The translations under genes were made by a program, and so were the position numbers. From Planctomycetota bacterium (GTDB lineage Bacteria > Planctomycetota > UBA1135 > GCA-002686595), in assembly GCA_016712565.1 (NCBI GenBank), contig JADJQU010000006.1, positions 372,001-436,000 of the forward strand: a stretch of 64,000 nucleotides of DNA, written 5' to 3'. Within the stretch, counting starts at the first letter, position 1. Each line of letters begins with the position of its first letter. A model generated the notes under the pieces. It was not told the origin of the DNA, made no database searches, and saw nothing but the letters and a program-made list of their open reading frames with translations. Shown here in pieces: positions 19,535-27,902 of the stretch.

Positions 19535-20428
19535 ATGTCGATCGTCGAGTGCGTTCCCAATTTCAGTGAAGGCCGCCGCCCCGAGGTGGTCGATCGCATC
19601 GTCGCCGAACTGGCCGGGGCCCCCGGCGTGCGGGTCATCGACCGCTCCATGGACCCGGGCCACAACCGTGCGGTGGTGACCTTCGTGGGCTCCGACCGCG
19701 AGGTGGGCGAAGCGGCCTTTCGCGCCATCCGCGCCGCCGCGCGGGAAATCGACCTCCGCCAGCACACGGGCGAGCATCCGCGCATCGGGGCCACCGACGT
19801 GGTGCCCTTCGTCCCCATCGCGGACGTGACGCTGGAGCGCTGCGTCGAGATTGCCCACGCCCTGGGCGAGCGCGTCGCCCGCGAGCTTTCGATCCCGGTC
19901 TACTTCTACGAGGCCGCGGCCCTCAAGCCCGCGCGCAAGAACCTGCCCGACGTGCGCAACATCGGCTTCGAGAAGCTCCGCCTGGCCGTGGCCGCCGATC
20001 CCGAGCGCGCCCCCGACCGCGGTCAGGCGGCGCTGCACCCTTCCGCCGGCGCCACGGTGATCGGCGCGCGCCGCTTCTTGATCGCCTTCAACGTCAACCT
20101 GGAGACCACCGACGTGGCCCTGGCCAAGCAGATCGCCAAGCAGATCCGCGAAAAGGACGGAGGCCTGCCGGGCATCAAGGCCATGGGCTTCTTCCTCGAC
20201 GACCTGCAGTGCGCCCAGGTGAGCATGAACGTCTGCGACTTCGAGCGCACGGGCCTGGAGCGCGTCTTCGGGGAGATCGAGAGGCTCGCCGGCGAGCGCG
20301 GCGTGGCGATCCGCGAGAGCGAACTGGTGGGGCTCTCCCCGCGCGCGGCCCTGGGTCCGGGCACCGCCGCCCGCGTGCGCCTGCGCGGTTTCGATCCCAA
20401 GCGCCAGATCGTCGAGGAGCTGCTCTGA
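19535..20428 (+). CDS. ftcD: Glutamate formimidoyltransferase
   Basis: This 297-residue protein moves the formimino group from N-formimino-glutamate to tetrahydrofolate, completing histidine breakdown to glutamate. The opening IVECVPNFSEGRRPEVVDRI is diagnostic. HNRAVVTFVG, HTGEHPRIGATDVVPFVP and FNVNLETTDVALAKQIAK follow in order. The length matches the stand-alone transferase without the cyclodeaminase domain found in the mammalian enzyme. Together with hutI it forms a two-gene histidine-utilisation unit. The next gene begins 2 bp after its stop, suggesting continued transcription into unrelated secreted-protein genes. Confidence 0.93.
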   Translation: MSIVECVPNFSEGRRPEVVDRIVAELAGAPGVRVIDRSMDPGHNRAVVTFVGSDREVGEAAFRAIRAAAREIDLRQHTGEHPRIGATDVVPFVPIADVTLERCVEIAHALGERVARELSIPVYFYEAAALKPARKNLPDVRNIGFEKLRLAVAADPERAPDRGQAALHPSAGATVIGARRFLIAFNVNLETTDVALAKQIAKQIREKDGGLPGIKAMGFFLDDLQCAQVSMNVCDFERTGLERVFGEIERLAGERGVAIRESELVGLSPRAALGPGTAARVRLRGFDPKRQIVEELL

Positions 20429-20430
20429 AC

Positions 20431-21606
20431 ATGCTGCGCGCGGCGCCGACCCGGTTCCTGGCGGCCTGCCTCGGCCCGCTCCTGGCGTTCGTGGCCGGTG
20501 CCTGTTGGGTCATGGACCTGGGCGCGCAGGATCCGGTCCCGGCTCCGGTGTGCAAGCCCTGCAAGTCCAGCGGCGTGCTGCCGTGCAGCGAGCACCCCAA
20601 GGAGGAGAGCGCCTGGGAGAAGAGCGCGCGCTACTGCAGCTACATCGCCGACTGCGGCCTGTGCAAGGGCGTGGGCTTCATCGACTGCCGCGACTGCGAG
20701 AACGCCGCCTCCGACCGCGAATGGATGGAACGCGCGCGGGAAGTGGCCCATCTGGGCAAGGAGCTCGCGGCGTTCGACACGCAGATGGGCCGCAAGCTGC
20801 GCAAGGCCGCCTCCACGCACTTTTCCCTGGTGTGGGAGGTGGACAGCCTGAAGGTGGAGAAGCGCATCCTCGGCGCCCACGAACTCACGCACCTCTACCT
20901 GGACCGGCTGGAGAGCCTGTTCGCGGTCTACATCGACAAGCTCAAGGCACGGCCCGGGGAGATCGTCAAGCGTCAGCGGGTCTTCGTCTGGTGGCTCGTC
21001 GGCGACCAGCGCGAGGCCTCCCTGCGCTTCTGCCAGCAGGGTTCGGACAACGGCGTCAAGCTGATGGGCTCGGAGTCGGCCTACTCGGTGTGCGGCAACC
21101 GCCAGTTCTTCACCACCGACGAGCGCCTGCACCGCAATCTCGTCCACAGCGTGACGCACCTGCTCTTCGCCCACGAAACCCCCAGCCAGTGGGTCGGCAA
21201 CTTGAAGGGCGGCTGGGCCGAGGAGGGCCTCGCCCACGTGATGGAGGAGCACTTCTTCGGCATCTGCGACAACTACTGCTACGAGGAGCAGAACACGAAC
21301 AACGACTTCAAGGGCGGCAAGTGGAAGGTGGCCGTGCGCAAGATGGTCGCGGAGGACAAGGCGCCCACGGTGTCCGACGTGCTGCAGCGCAACACCGATC
21401 AGTTGAAGCTGCCTGAGCACGCGGTGGCCATGAGCCTGGTGGACTACCTCCTGCAGCGCGAGCCCGGCAAGTTCGACCTCCTGGGCAAGCGACTGCGGGC
21501 CAAGGTGGCCGTGCGCGAGGCCCTGGAGGGCACCTTCGGACTCACGCCCCTGACGCTGGAAACGGCCTGGAAGGCCTGGGTGCTCGAGACCTACCCCAAG
21601 CAATGA
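20431..21606 (+). CDS. Secreted Cys-rich protein with a metallopeptidase-like region, function unknown
   Basis: This 391-residue protein has a signal sequence (FLAACLGPLLAFVAGACW). Right after it come paired CxxC motifs like a zinc ribbon or DnaJ zinc finger: CKPCKSSGVLPC, then CGLCKGVGFIDCRDC. The C-terminal half has NLVHSVTHLLFAH followed about 20 residues later by EEGLAHVMEEHF. This resembles the gluzincin layout of HExxH plus a downstream E, except that the catalytic Glu of HExxH is Ser (HSVTH). It may bind zinc without being a protease, or belong to a DUF1570-like group. It starts 2 bp after ftcD and overlaps the next gene as ATGA, so it is translationally coupled to a lipoprotein. Confidence 0.6.
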   Translation: MLRAAPTRFLAACLGPLLAFVAGACWVMDLGAQDPVPAPVCKPCKSSGVLPCSEHPKEESAWEKSARYCSYIADCGLCKGVGFIDCRDCENAASDREWMERAREVAHLGKELAAFDTQMGRKLRKAASTHFSLVWEVDSLKVEKRILGAHELTHLYLDRLESLFAVYIDKLKARPGEIVKRQRVFVWWLVGDQREASLRFCQQGSDNGVKLMGSESAYSVCGNRQFFTTDERLHRNLVHSVTHLLFAHETPSQWVGNLKGGWAEEGLAHVMEEHFFGICDNYCYEEQNTNNDFKGGKWKVAVRKMVAEDKAPTVSDVLQRNTDQLKLPEHAVAMSLVDYLLQREPGKFDLLGKRLRAKVAVREALEGTFGLTPLTLETAWKAWVLETYPKQ

Positions 21607-23139
21607 TCGCCGTCCTGCTCTCGGCCGCCGCCTGCAGCCCGCCGCGACAGTCGCCGCCCCCGCCGGCCACACCCCTCGCGCAGGCGACTCCCCTCGCGCA
21701 GGCGACACCCCTCGCGCAGGCGACTCCTATGGAACTCGCGGCCGCGGCCCATCTCGCCGTCTCGCGCGCCGAACGCGAACTCTCCTTCTTCGAACGCTAC
21801 GGCGCGGCCACCCCCGACGCACGGGCTCGGGCACGTGGCGTGCTCGAACGGCTGCGTCCGCCGGGCGCCGCCGGCCATTCGACTGCCTCGGCACCGGCCG
21901 TCTCCAAGGCCCTGCGTGCCTTGGACGCGGCCGGGGACAGCGCGGTGCCGCGGGAGCTGGAGCGCCTGCAGGAACTGGTCGACGCTCTGGAGGTGCAATT
22001 GATTCCGGGCATCTTTGACAGCGCGGACACGGCCGTCGTTGCCGGGCGCCTGTCCACGATCCGGGCACTGGTTTCGCCGCTCTACCCGCCGGGCGAGAGG
22101 CTCGATGTGACGCTTTCGCTGCTTTGGACGCGGCCCGACGGCAGCCTGCTGCAGGCCTACCGGGGTCTGGCCAAGTCCGCCGAGTTCGGCCCGGCGGGTT
22201 TTTCGGTGGAGTTGGCCGCGCCTGCCGGTGGCGGGGATTGGCAGCTCGCCATCGAAGTGGAGCGCGACGGAGTCTCGGCCCGCGGCGAGGCACAGGCCGT
22301 GCAGTGGGTCGCCGACCTCAGGCGGCGTGCCGCGCGGCACTTCGGGGAGGTCTCCTCGCCCTTGGACGTGCGCGCCCCATTGGCGCGCTGGTATTCGCTC
22401 CTGGAGCAGCGCGGTCTGTGCACGCGCGTGTTGGGTCGGGCGGAGCCCTGGTTCCGCTGGCTCGACGGCGCTCCCTCGCCGGGGCTTCCCGGTCCCCTGG
22501 TGCTCGCTGTTCGTCGGGCCGGGCGAGGAGCCCCAGTGGGTCTGGCACCTGTCGCCGGAGGCACTCGCTGAGCCCGGGCAGACTGCCGCCGCGGAGCCCG
22601 GTTTCCACGGCACGCTGCTGTTGATCGCGCCGCGCGGTGAACCCGAGGAAGCGGTGCTCCACCGCCCCGGCTGGTTGCGTTTCGCGGGCTGGCGCGTGTT
22701 GTCGGCGCGTCTGCCCCAGGGCGGGGCCGAGGGCACGATTCCAAGCTTCTTCAGCGCCCTTCAGCAGTCCCTGGAGCGTGAGCCCGGCCCCTGGCAACCC
22801 CTGGTCGTCGTCGCCCGCGGCGATGCGTCGGGACAACTGGCCATGACCTATTTCGGCCAGGGCACGCGCCCCTATGCCGCGGAGATCCTGCCGCTCTCCG
22901 GCGTGCAAGGCGATCCGGCGGCGCTCGCGGGGGCGGTGCCGCGCGTGGTGATCGCCCCGGGCGTGCCGCGTGGGGAGTCCACGGGGCCCTGCCACTCCGT
23001 GGCCCGAACCACCTGGTGGATCGATTGCGATTCGGTGCCCCTGATCGCCGAACAGGAACTGCTCGAGCACCTTCATCGGGCCCTCGAGCCACTGCGCCAG
23101 GCGCTCCAGCCGGCGCCCGCGCCTGCGCAGGAAAAGTAG
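21603..23139 (+). CDS. Putative lipoprotein of unknown function (frameshifted)
   Basis: The start ATG overlaps the previous stop. A very short leader (MIAVLLSAAAC) looks like a lipoprotein signal, followed by a Pro/Ala/Gln-rich linker made of three 18-bp repeats. The remainder shows no recognised family. It has long helical stretches (ELERLQELVDALEVQL) and then beta-rich sequence (WVWHLSPEA, LVVVARGDASGQLAMTYFG). The first frame degrades at about 22500 and a second frame continues with well-formed protein. Removing one C from the run 22494-22497 joins them as GPWCSLFVGPGEEPQW. The length of 1,537 nt is one base over a frame. It probably works with the upstream secreted Cys-rich protein. Confidence 0.6.
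21671..21724. repeat. Three 18-bp tandem repeats encoding a TPLAQA linker
   Basis: The 18-mer ACCCCTCGCGCAGGCGAC occurs three times in a row (units at 21671, 21689 and 21707; the middle one starts with T). It encodes TPLAQA repeated just after the putative lipidated cysteine. This is likely a flexible tether that holds the domain away from the membrane. Unit-number change keeps the frame. Confidence 0.9.
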
Positions 23140-23228
23140 TCCCCGAGTCGTGCTCGAGGTCGGCGTGGTCGGCTCGATCCTGGGCCGCGCGCATTGGGCG
23201 CGGTGCTTCCCAGGGCTATCTTGCCGCC

Positions 23229-25640
23229 ATGACCAAGCTGCTCCGTGTCGTGCTCGGTGTTCACGCCCACTGGACCGGCGCGCAATGGAACTCCGTGGAG
23301 GACGTGCTCGACCGCGCCCTGACCCTGGCCCTGGAGGTCTCGCGGCGCCACGGAGCAGCCTGTGCCCTGGACTTCGACGCCCGCGGGCTGGAGGAAATCG
23401 CCGGTCGCTCGCCGCGCGTCCTGGAGCGACTGCGCGCCGCCCTGGAGAGCCGGCGAGTGGAGTGGGTGGGAGGCAGCTACGCCCAGCCGGTGTCGGGGCT
23501 GTGCCTCGGTGAATCGCCGCTGCGCCAGCGGGTGCAGGGACAACGGGCCGTGGAGCGCCTCCTGGGGCTGCGGCCCACCGTGCTCTGGGAAGGGGCGCCC
23601 CTGGTGACGCCCCAGGCGCCCCAACTGCTGGCGGCGTCGGGCATCAGGGCGGTCGGGCTCGTGCCCGCGTTCGAGGCCCTGGAGGCCGAGGCTCCCTCGG
23701 AGACGCGGCCCTGGATTCGCTGGCGCGGGACGGACGGCAGCGAGCTTTCCGCCGCCACCGCCCAGCGGTTTTCCCTGGCCTTCGCGCGCGGGGCCCACGG
23801 GAGCGAAGGGGAGGCCCTGGCAGCGGACCCGGCCCCGGGCCTGCTGCTTGCGTGGGTGCCCCTGGACGCGGTGCACTGCGCGGCGTTCTGGGACAGGCTC
23901 GAGCAACTGCGGGCGGACGGGCGCTTCCGGCTGGAGGCGGCGTCCTTCACCGAACTGGCCGCGTCGCTCGCCGCGCCGAGCTCGCTTCCGAGCGAGACCT
24001 ACCGCAGCGACGAGTTCTTTCACGGCGCGGCTCCCGCGAAGAACGGCGACCTGGGCCTGCGCAGCGCGGCCTGGTGCGAGGAGCAGTTGCTGGCCGCCGA
24101 GTCCCTGGCGGCGCTGCTCGCGCGGGTGGGCGGGGGCGCCCGGGAGGATTGGCCCGCCTGGGAGCTGGAGGAGGCCTGGCGCGAGCTGTGCCTCTCCCAG
24201 CACCATTCGATCGCGGCCAACGAGTCGCTCTTGGCGGGCGTGGCCGAGTGCTCCGTCGAGCGCTCCCTGGCCCTCTCCCAGGACGTGCACGAGCGCACGC
24301 TGTTCCAACTGGGCCAACGGGTGGAAGGCCTCGAGGGCGGGCACCTGGTGCTCAACCCCCTGGGCTGGGAGCGCGACGTCCTGGTGGACAACGGCGTGGC
24401 CCGCGCCGTGCCCGCCTTCGGGTACCGCGTCGTCGATCCCTACGAACTGGAGGCCACGCCCCTGGGCCGCGTGCGCGTGCGCGGCAACGACGACCGCATC
24501 GCGCTGGTGCGCGGTCGCATGCGCGTCGAGATCGACAAGCGCCGCGGAGTGATCGAGCAGATCACCACGCGGGACTTTCCCGAAGGGCTCCTGGACCCGG
24601 CGCGGCCGCTCCTGGACTTCACCCTGGTGCGCGGGGGGCGCGAGGTGCTGTTCGAGCAGGTGGACGTGCAGCGCAACGAGAGCGAGGAGCTGGAGACCGA
24701 CGAACTCACCCTTCGGCGCGAGACCCGCGGAGGGGGAGCGATCACCGTGCAGGTGGCCATCGAGCCCCTGTTCGACGCCCTGTGGATGCGCATCCAATCG
24801 GAGGACCTCCCGCGGCCCGACCCGGGTTCCGGGGCGGCCTTCGGCTTCGCGCTGCGTCCGAGGCTCGCCCCGGACGCGCGACTTCGCGTGGACCATCCCT
24901 ACGGCGTCGGGGAGATCCTGGCCCTGCAGGACCGCGAGCGTCGCGTGCTGCGGGCCGCAGGCTCGCGGATCGAGAGCGAACGGGTGGAGCGGCTCGCGCG
25001 GCCCTTCACCGCCCTGCGCTTCGTGGACCTGTTCAGCGCCGAAACTCAGCGGGGGATGCTCTACGTCCACGACGGCTCGCCCTCCTTCTCGCGCGTGGAG
25101 GGCGGCGTGCGCCACCTGCTCTCCGGCGTCGATGCCCTGGACGAGGACTCGTACGAAGGGGCCTTGATGACCGACCTGTGGGTGATTCCCCACGCCGGCA
25201 TGGGCGATGCCGAGCGCATGCGCCGCGCCATGGAATGCACCTTGGGCAACCCGCGTTTCGCCCAATCGGCGGAGATCCGCGGCGGCGGCAGCCTGCCCGG
25301 TGAGATGGGGGCGCTGCAGGTCACGCCCGAGCACGTGCTGGCCACCGCCTTCTGGCGCGAGGCCCCGGCGACCCGCGAACACCTGCGGGCGCCACTGGTG
25401 GACGGGTCCGACTCCAACTTCGCGGTCCGTCTGGTGGAATTCGGCGGGGAGGCCGCGCGGGTCAGGCTGCGGGTCGCCGGTCAGGTCACCCGCGCCGCCC
25501 GCACCGATCCGCGCGGCGAGGTCCAGGCCGCCGTGGCCGTGACCGCCTGCGCGGCGGCCTACGGCCCGCCGGGAATGCCCTGGAGCGAACTCCAGCTGGA
25601 CCTGCGGCCCCACGAGATCGCCACGCTGCGCTTCCTTTGA
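23229..25640 (+). CDS. GH38-like alpha-mannosidase homologue with altered catalytic site
   Basis: This 803-residue protein has no signal peptide. The N-terminal domain aligns by eye with glycoside hydrolase family 38. The opening LRVVLGVHAHWTGAQW corresponds to the HxHWDxEW zinc motif, LWEGAPLVTPQAPQLLAASG to the WxxDxFG nucleophile loop, and LSQHHSIAANES to the QHHDAITGT zinc-histidine motif. LVLNPLGWERDVLV opens the usual C-terminal beta domain. The zinc-ligand Asp of the first motif is Thr, and the nucleophile Asp is not visible, so ordinary mannosidase activity is doubtful. The gene stands alone, with 89 bp before it and 120 bp after it. Domain order supports GH38 over GH57. Confidence 0.68.
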   Translation: MTKLLRVVLGVHAHWTGAQWNSVEDVLDRALTLALEVSRRHGAACALDFDARGLEEIAGRSPRVLERLRAALESRRVEWVGGSYAQPVSGLCLGESPLRQRVQGQRAVERLLGLRPTVLWEGAPLVTPQAPQLLAASGIRAVGLVPAFEALEAEAPSETRPWIRWRGTDGSELSAATAQRFSLAFARGAHGSEGEALAADPAPGLLLAWVPLDAVHCAAFWDRLEQLRADGRFRLEAASFTELAASLAAPSSLPSETYRSDEFFHGAAPAKNGDLGLRSAAWCEEQLLAAESLAALLARVGGGAREDWPAWELEEAWRELCLSQHHSIAANESLLAGVAECSVERSLALSQDVHERTLFQLGQRVEGLEGGHLVLNPLGWERDVLVDNGVARAVPAFGYRVVDPYELEATPLGRVRVRGNDDRIALVRGRMRVEIDKRRGVIEQITTRDFPEGLLDPARPLLDFTLVRGGREVLFEQVDVQRNESEELETDELTLRRETRGGGAITVQVAIEPLFDALWMRIQSEDLPRPDPGSGAAFGFALRPRLAPDARLRVDHPYGVGEILALQDRERRVLRAAGSRIESERVERLARPFTALRFVDLFSAETQRGMLYVHDGSPSFSRVEGGVRHLLSGVDALDEDSYEGALMTDLWVIPHAGMGDAERMRRAMECTLGNPRFAQSAEIRGGGSLPGEMGALQVTPEHVLATAFWREAPATREHLRAPLVDGSDSNFAVRLVEFGGEAARVRLRVAGQVTRAARTDPRGEVQAAVAVTACAAAYGPPGMPWSELQLDLRPHEIATLRFL

Positions 25641-25760
25641 GCCGGGGCCCCTGGCTGCGGGCCCTCGGGCCGCGGGCCCCCGAGCCGGCGGCCGGCCGGT
25701 CACAGCCTGCCGGGACGACCGTAGGTTGGACACTCCCCAAGACCCTTCGAGGACGATTCC

Positions 25761-26630
25761 ATGCAACTGCTCACGCTGCTGTTCACGCTGATCCCCCTGT
25801 TCGCCACCCAGGAACCCGCCGCGCCGGCGCGCAGCCTCAACGCCGAGGGGCTAGCCTTCGGCGGCTTCGATCCCGTGAGCACCTTTCCGGCCGGCGGCGG
25901 CAAGGCCGTGGCCGGTGACGAGCGCTTCGAGGTGCGCCTCGCTGGGGCGCGCTATCGCTTCGCCAGCGCGGCCCACAAGGCCTGGTTCGAGGCCGAGCCC
26001 TCGCGCTACGAGCCCGCTTATGGGGGCTTCGACGCGGCGGCCATGGCCCAGGGGGCGAGGAAGCCCGCCGTGCCCGCGAACTTCAGGCTCCAGGGTGCGC
26101 GCCTGTTCGTCTTCGCCGAGCCGTCCGCGGCCGCCGGCATGGACGCCGCCCTGATCGCCGCGGCGGATGCCGCCTGGAAACGCGCCAGCGGCGAGCCGCC
26201 GCGCGGACTGGTGCTCGACGACGCTCGCGTGGGCGCGAAGTGGAACCTGGGCAAGGGCGGGCTCGCGATCGAGGGCTACGATCCGGTGGCCTATTTCCCG
26301 GAGGGCGGCGGCAAGGCCGCGCTGGGGGATCCGAAGTTCGAGACCGTGCAGGGCGGCGCGAAGTACCGCTTCACGAGCGAGGCCCACCGCACGTGGTTCC
26401 TGGCGGAGCCGGCGCGCTACCAGCCGAAGTACGGCGGCTGGTGCGCCTACGCCATGGTCGAGGGGGACGACGTGGAGATCGATCCCCAGTCGTTCCTGGT
26501 GCAGGACGGCCGGCTCTTCCTGTTCTACAAGGGCCTGTTCGCCGACACGCGGGCCAAGTGGCTGCCGAAGTCGAAGGAGTTCCTCCCCAAGGCGGACGCC
26601 GAGTGGGCCAAGCGCAAGCCGGGGAACTGA
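25761..26630 (+). CDS. Secreted protein with two YHS domains
   Basis: This 289-residue protein has a signal peptide (LLTLLFTLIPLFATQ) and an internal duplication. Both halves contain GGFDPVSTFPAGGGKAVAGD / EGYDPVAYFPEGGGKAALGD, then a RYRFASAAHKAWFEAEPSRY / KYRFTSEAHRTWFLAEPARY segment and a Tyr-Gly-Gly turn. The second copy keeps the YHS cysteine (YGGWCAYAM). The first has lost it (YGGFDAAAM). YHS domains are short putative metal-binding modules also found in transport ATPases. Its last 26 bp are repeated almost exactly 6.6 kb further on, beside the protease gene. A GAGG Shine-Dalgarno sequence precedes the start. Its transcript faces the cassette genes. Confidence 0.8.
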   Translation: MQLLTLLFTLIPLFATQEPAAPARSLNAEGLAFGGFDPVSTFPAGGGKAVAGDERFEVRLAGARYRFASAAHKAWFEAEPSRYEPAYGGFDAAAMAQGARKPAVPANFRLQGARLFVFAEPSAAAGMDAALIAAADAAWKRASGEPPRGLVLDDARVGAKWNLGKGGLAIEGYDPVAYFPEGGGKAALGDPKFETVQGGAKYRFTSEAHRTWFLAEPARYQPKYGGWCAYAMVEGDDVEIDPQSFLVQDGRLFLFYKGLFADTRAKWLPKSKEFLPKADAEWAKRKPGN

Positions 26631-26704
26631 AGCCGCCAAAAAACCGAGCGGGCCACGCCCCAGGGCGTGACCCGCTCGATGCTGTCACTGGCGCGAGGTC
26701 CTTG
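26605..26704. repeat. Direct repeat, left copy (pairs with 33242-33341)
   Basis: About 100 bp are identical to 33242-33341 except for two substitutions in the first 95 bp and a few at the end. The repeat spans the last 26 bp of the YHS gene, its stop codon and the intergenic terminator, and runs up to the 3' end of the leftward Cys-domain gene. The neighbouring coding sequence is only moderately similar between the copies. The two copies bound a 6.6-kb cassette. Confidence 0.95.
26638..26677 (-). terminator. Rho-independent terminator of the leftward cassette genes
   Basis: A 15-bp inverted repeat, GAGCGGGCCACGCCC (26646-26660) and GGGCGTGACCCGCTC (26663-26677), pairs with one mismatch across a tiny loop. 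On the minus strand it is followed by six T (AAAAAA at 26638-26643), the classical intrinsic terminator layout. It ends transcription of the gene at 26719-27888 and would also form a hairpin for the YHS transcript from the other side. Confidence 0.9.
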
Positions 26705-26718
26705 CGGAGCGCGGAGGG

Positions 26719-27888
26719 TCATGGGCAAATCGTGTATTCCAGCCCGTTCGAAAGGGTCGAGTTGTGGGGTGCCGCGAAGCCATTGTCTCGCCCCCAGCAC
26801 TGGCAGTCGACCACCGTTCCCGCGACCACCAGGTAAGTCGCCGGCGTGCCGCCGAGGAGTCCCGCCGCGAAACGGTTCATGTCGATCGCGTACTGGCCCG
26901 TGCAGTCGCCCGCGGGCGGGGCCGTGCCGCCCGAGTTCGCGGTGATCGTGCGACGAAGCGGTCCTCCGACGCACAGCGTGCCGCCTTGGAACGGAACTGC
27001 CGCCCGTCCGTTGTTGCCGTACAGCAGCATTCCGGGCTTGTTGTTGATCACGTTGCCGGCAGCAATCGTGAAACCCGACCCAAGCGAAGCACTGGGCCCA
27101 CCGAACGCCGTGATCGACGGCGTGCAGCCCAGGGAGTTGACCTTGGCCGTGCAGTAGGCAACCGTGGCTGCGCAGTTCAGATCCAGCGCCACGGAAACGT
27201 CGTACGATCCGCTGTAGGGCCACACGTTCGTGCCCTCGACGCGGCCCTGGATCTGGAGAAAGTAGGTACCGGCCGTGAGCATCCCGCTCGCGGTCGCTGA
27301 GAACGACCCCGGACCGGTCATGAAGCTGCCGAGGGCGCCTACGGGTGTCCCTGGATCGGGGATCACTTGGGCGCCGCCGCCGAAGGCGCCGAACGCGTAG
27401 GAAACGGACGGTGCTGACACCTGGGTGCTGGTCCCATTCATCGAAGTCACGAAGTGGAAACGGCTCGGGGCGGAAACGTGGACGTACCACTCATCGCGCA
27501 TGGCCGCGGTCGCGGCGCAGCCGAAGCCAAGACCTTGGAGCGCGCCCCGCGCCGCCGAACCGGAGCCCGCGAGCAAGAGGCCCTGCGTCGTCGGGGTGGC
27601 CATGAGCAGCGACGCGGCAGTGCTCGACGGCATGTCCGGAGTTCCGGGATCGCTGACGGAGATCGAATCGTTCGTCGCGGTCGGGTTGGAGAAGGTGTGC
27701 TGGACGGACGGTCCTCCGAACAGATCGCCGCAGTAGGCTGTGCTCTCTCCGTTGCGCGCCGTGAACGTCAGCAGTTGGGCCTGGGCGGACGGGGCCGCGA
27801 TCACCGTGCCGATCGCCGAGAGCGCACACAGCGACGCGAGCGCTGCTGGCCGCGCCGCAACGCGTCGGGAAATGGGGAGAAGGAACAT
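26719..27888 (-). CDS. Secreted protein with the recurrent Cys-rich C-terminal domain (copy 1)
   Basis: This 389-residue protein has a signal peptide (ALASLCALSAIGTVIAA then AQA). A beta-rich region without recognised family includes a pre-peptidase-like segment (GTYFLQIQGRVEGTN, SYDVSVALDLN). The last 135 residues are the domain starting YCTAKVNSLGCTPSI and containing NVINNKPGMLLYG, FQGGTLCVGGPLRR and GDCTGQYAIDMN, and ending LSNGLEYTICP. The same domain ends two other proteins in this window, so it is probably a sorting, anchoring or adhesion module. The start at 27888 lies 14 bp after the FG-GAP gene, so the two form an operon. Base composition is visibly less GC-rich than the flanking housekeeping genes. 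Confidence 0.78.
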   Translation of the reverse strand: MFLLPISRRVAARPAALASLCALSAIGTVIAAPSAQAQLLTFTARNGESTAYCGDLFGGPSVQHTFSNPTATNDSISVSDPGTPDMPSSTAASLLMATPTTQGLLLAGSGSAARGALQGLGFGCAATAAMRDEWYVHVSAPSRFHFVTSMNGTSTQVSAPSVSYAFGAFGGGAQVIPDPGTPVGALGSFMTGPGSFSATASGMLTAGTYFLQIQGRVEGTNVWPYSGSYDVSVALDLNCAATVAYCTAKVNSLGCTPSITAFGGPSASLGSGFTIAAGNVINNKPGMLLYGNNGRAAVPFQGGTLCVGGPLRRTITANSGGTAPPAGDCTGQYAIDMNRFAAGLLGGTPATYLVVAGTVVDCQCWGRDNGFAAPHNSTLSNGLEYTICP

Positions 27889-27902
27889 GTGCAAAGTCTG
27901 AT

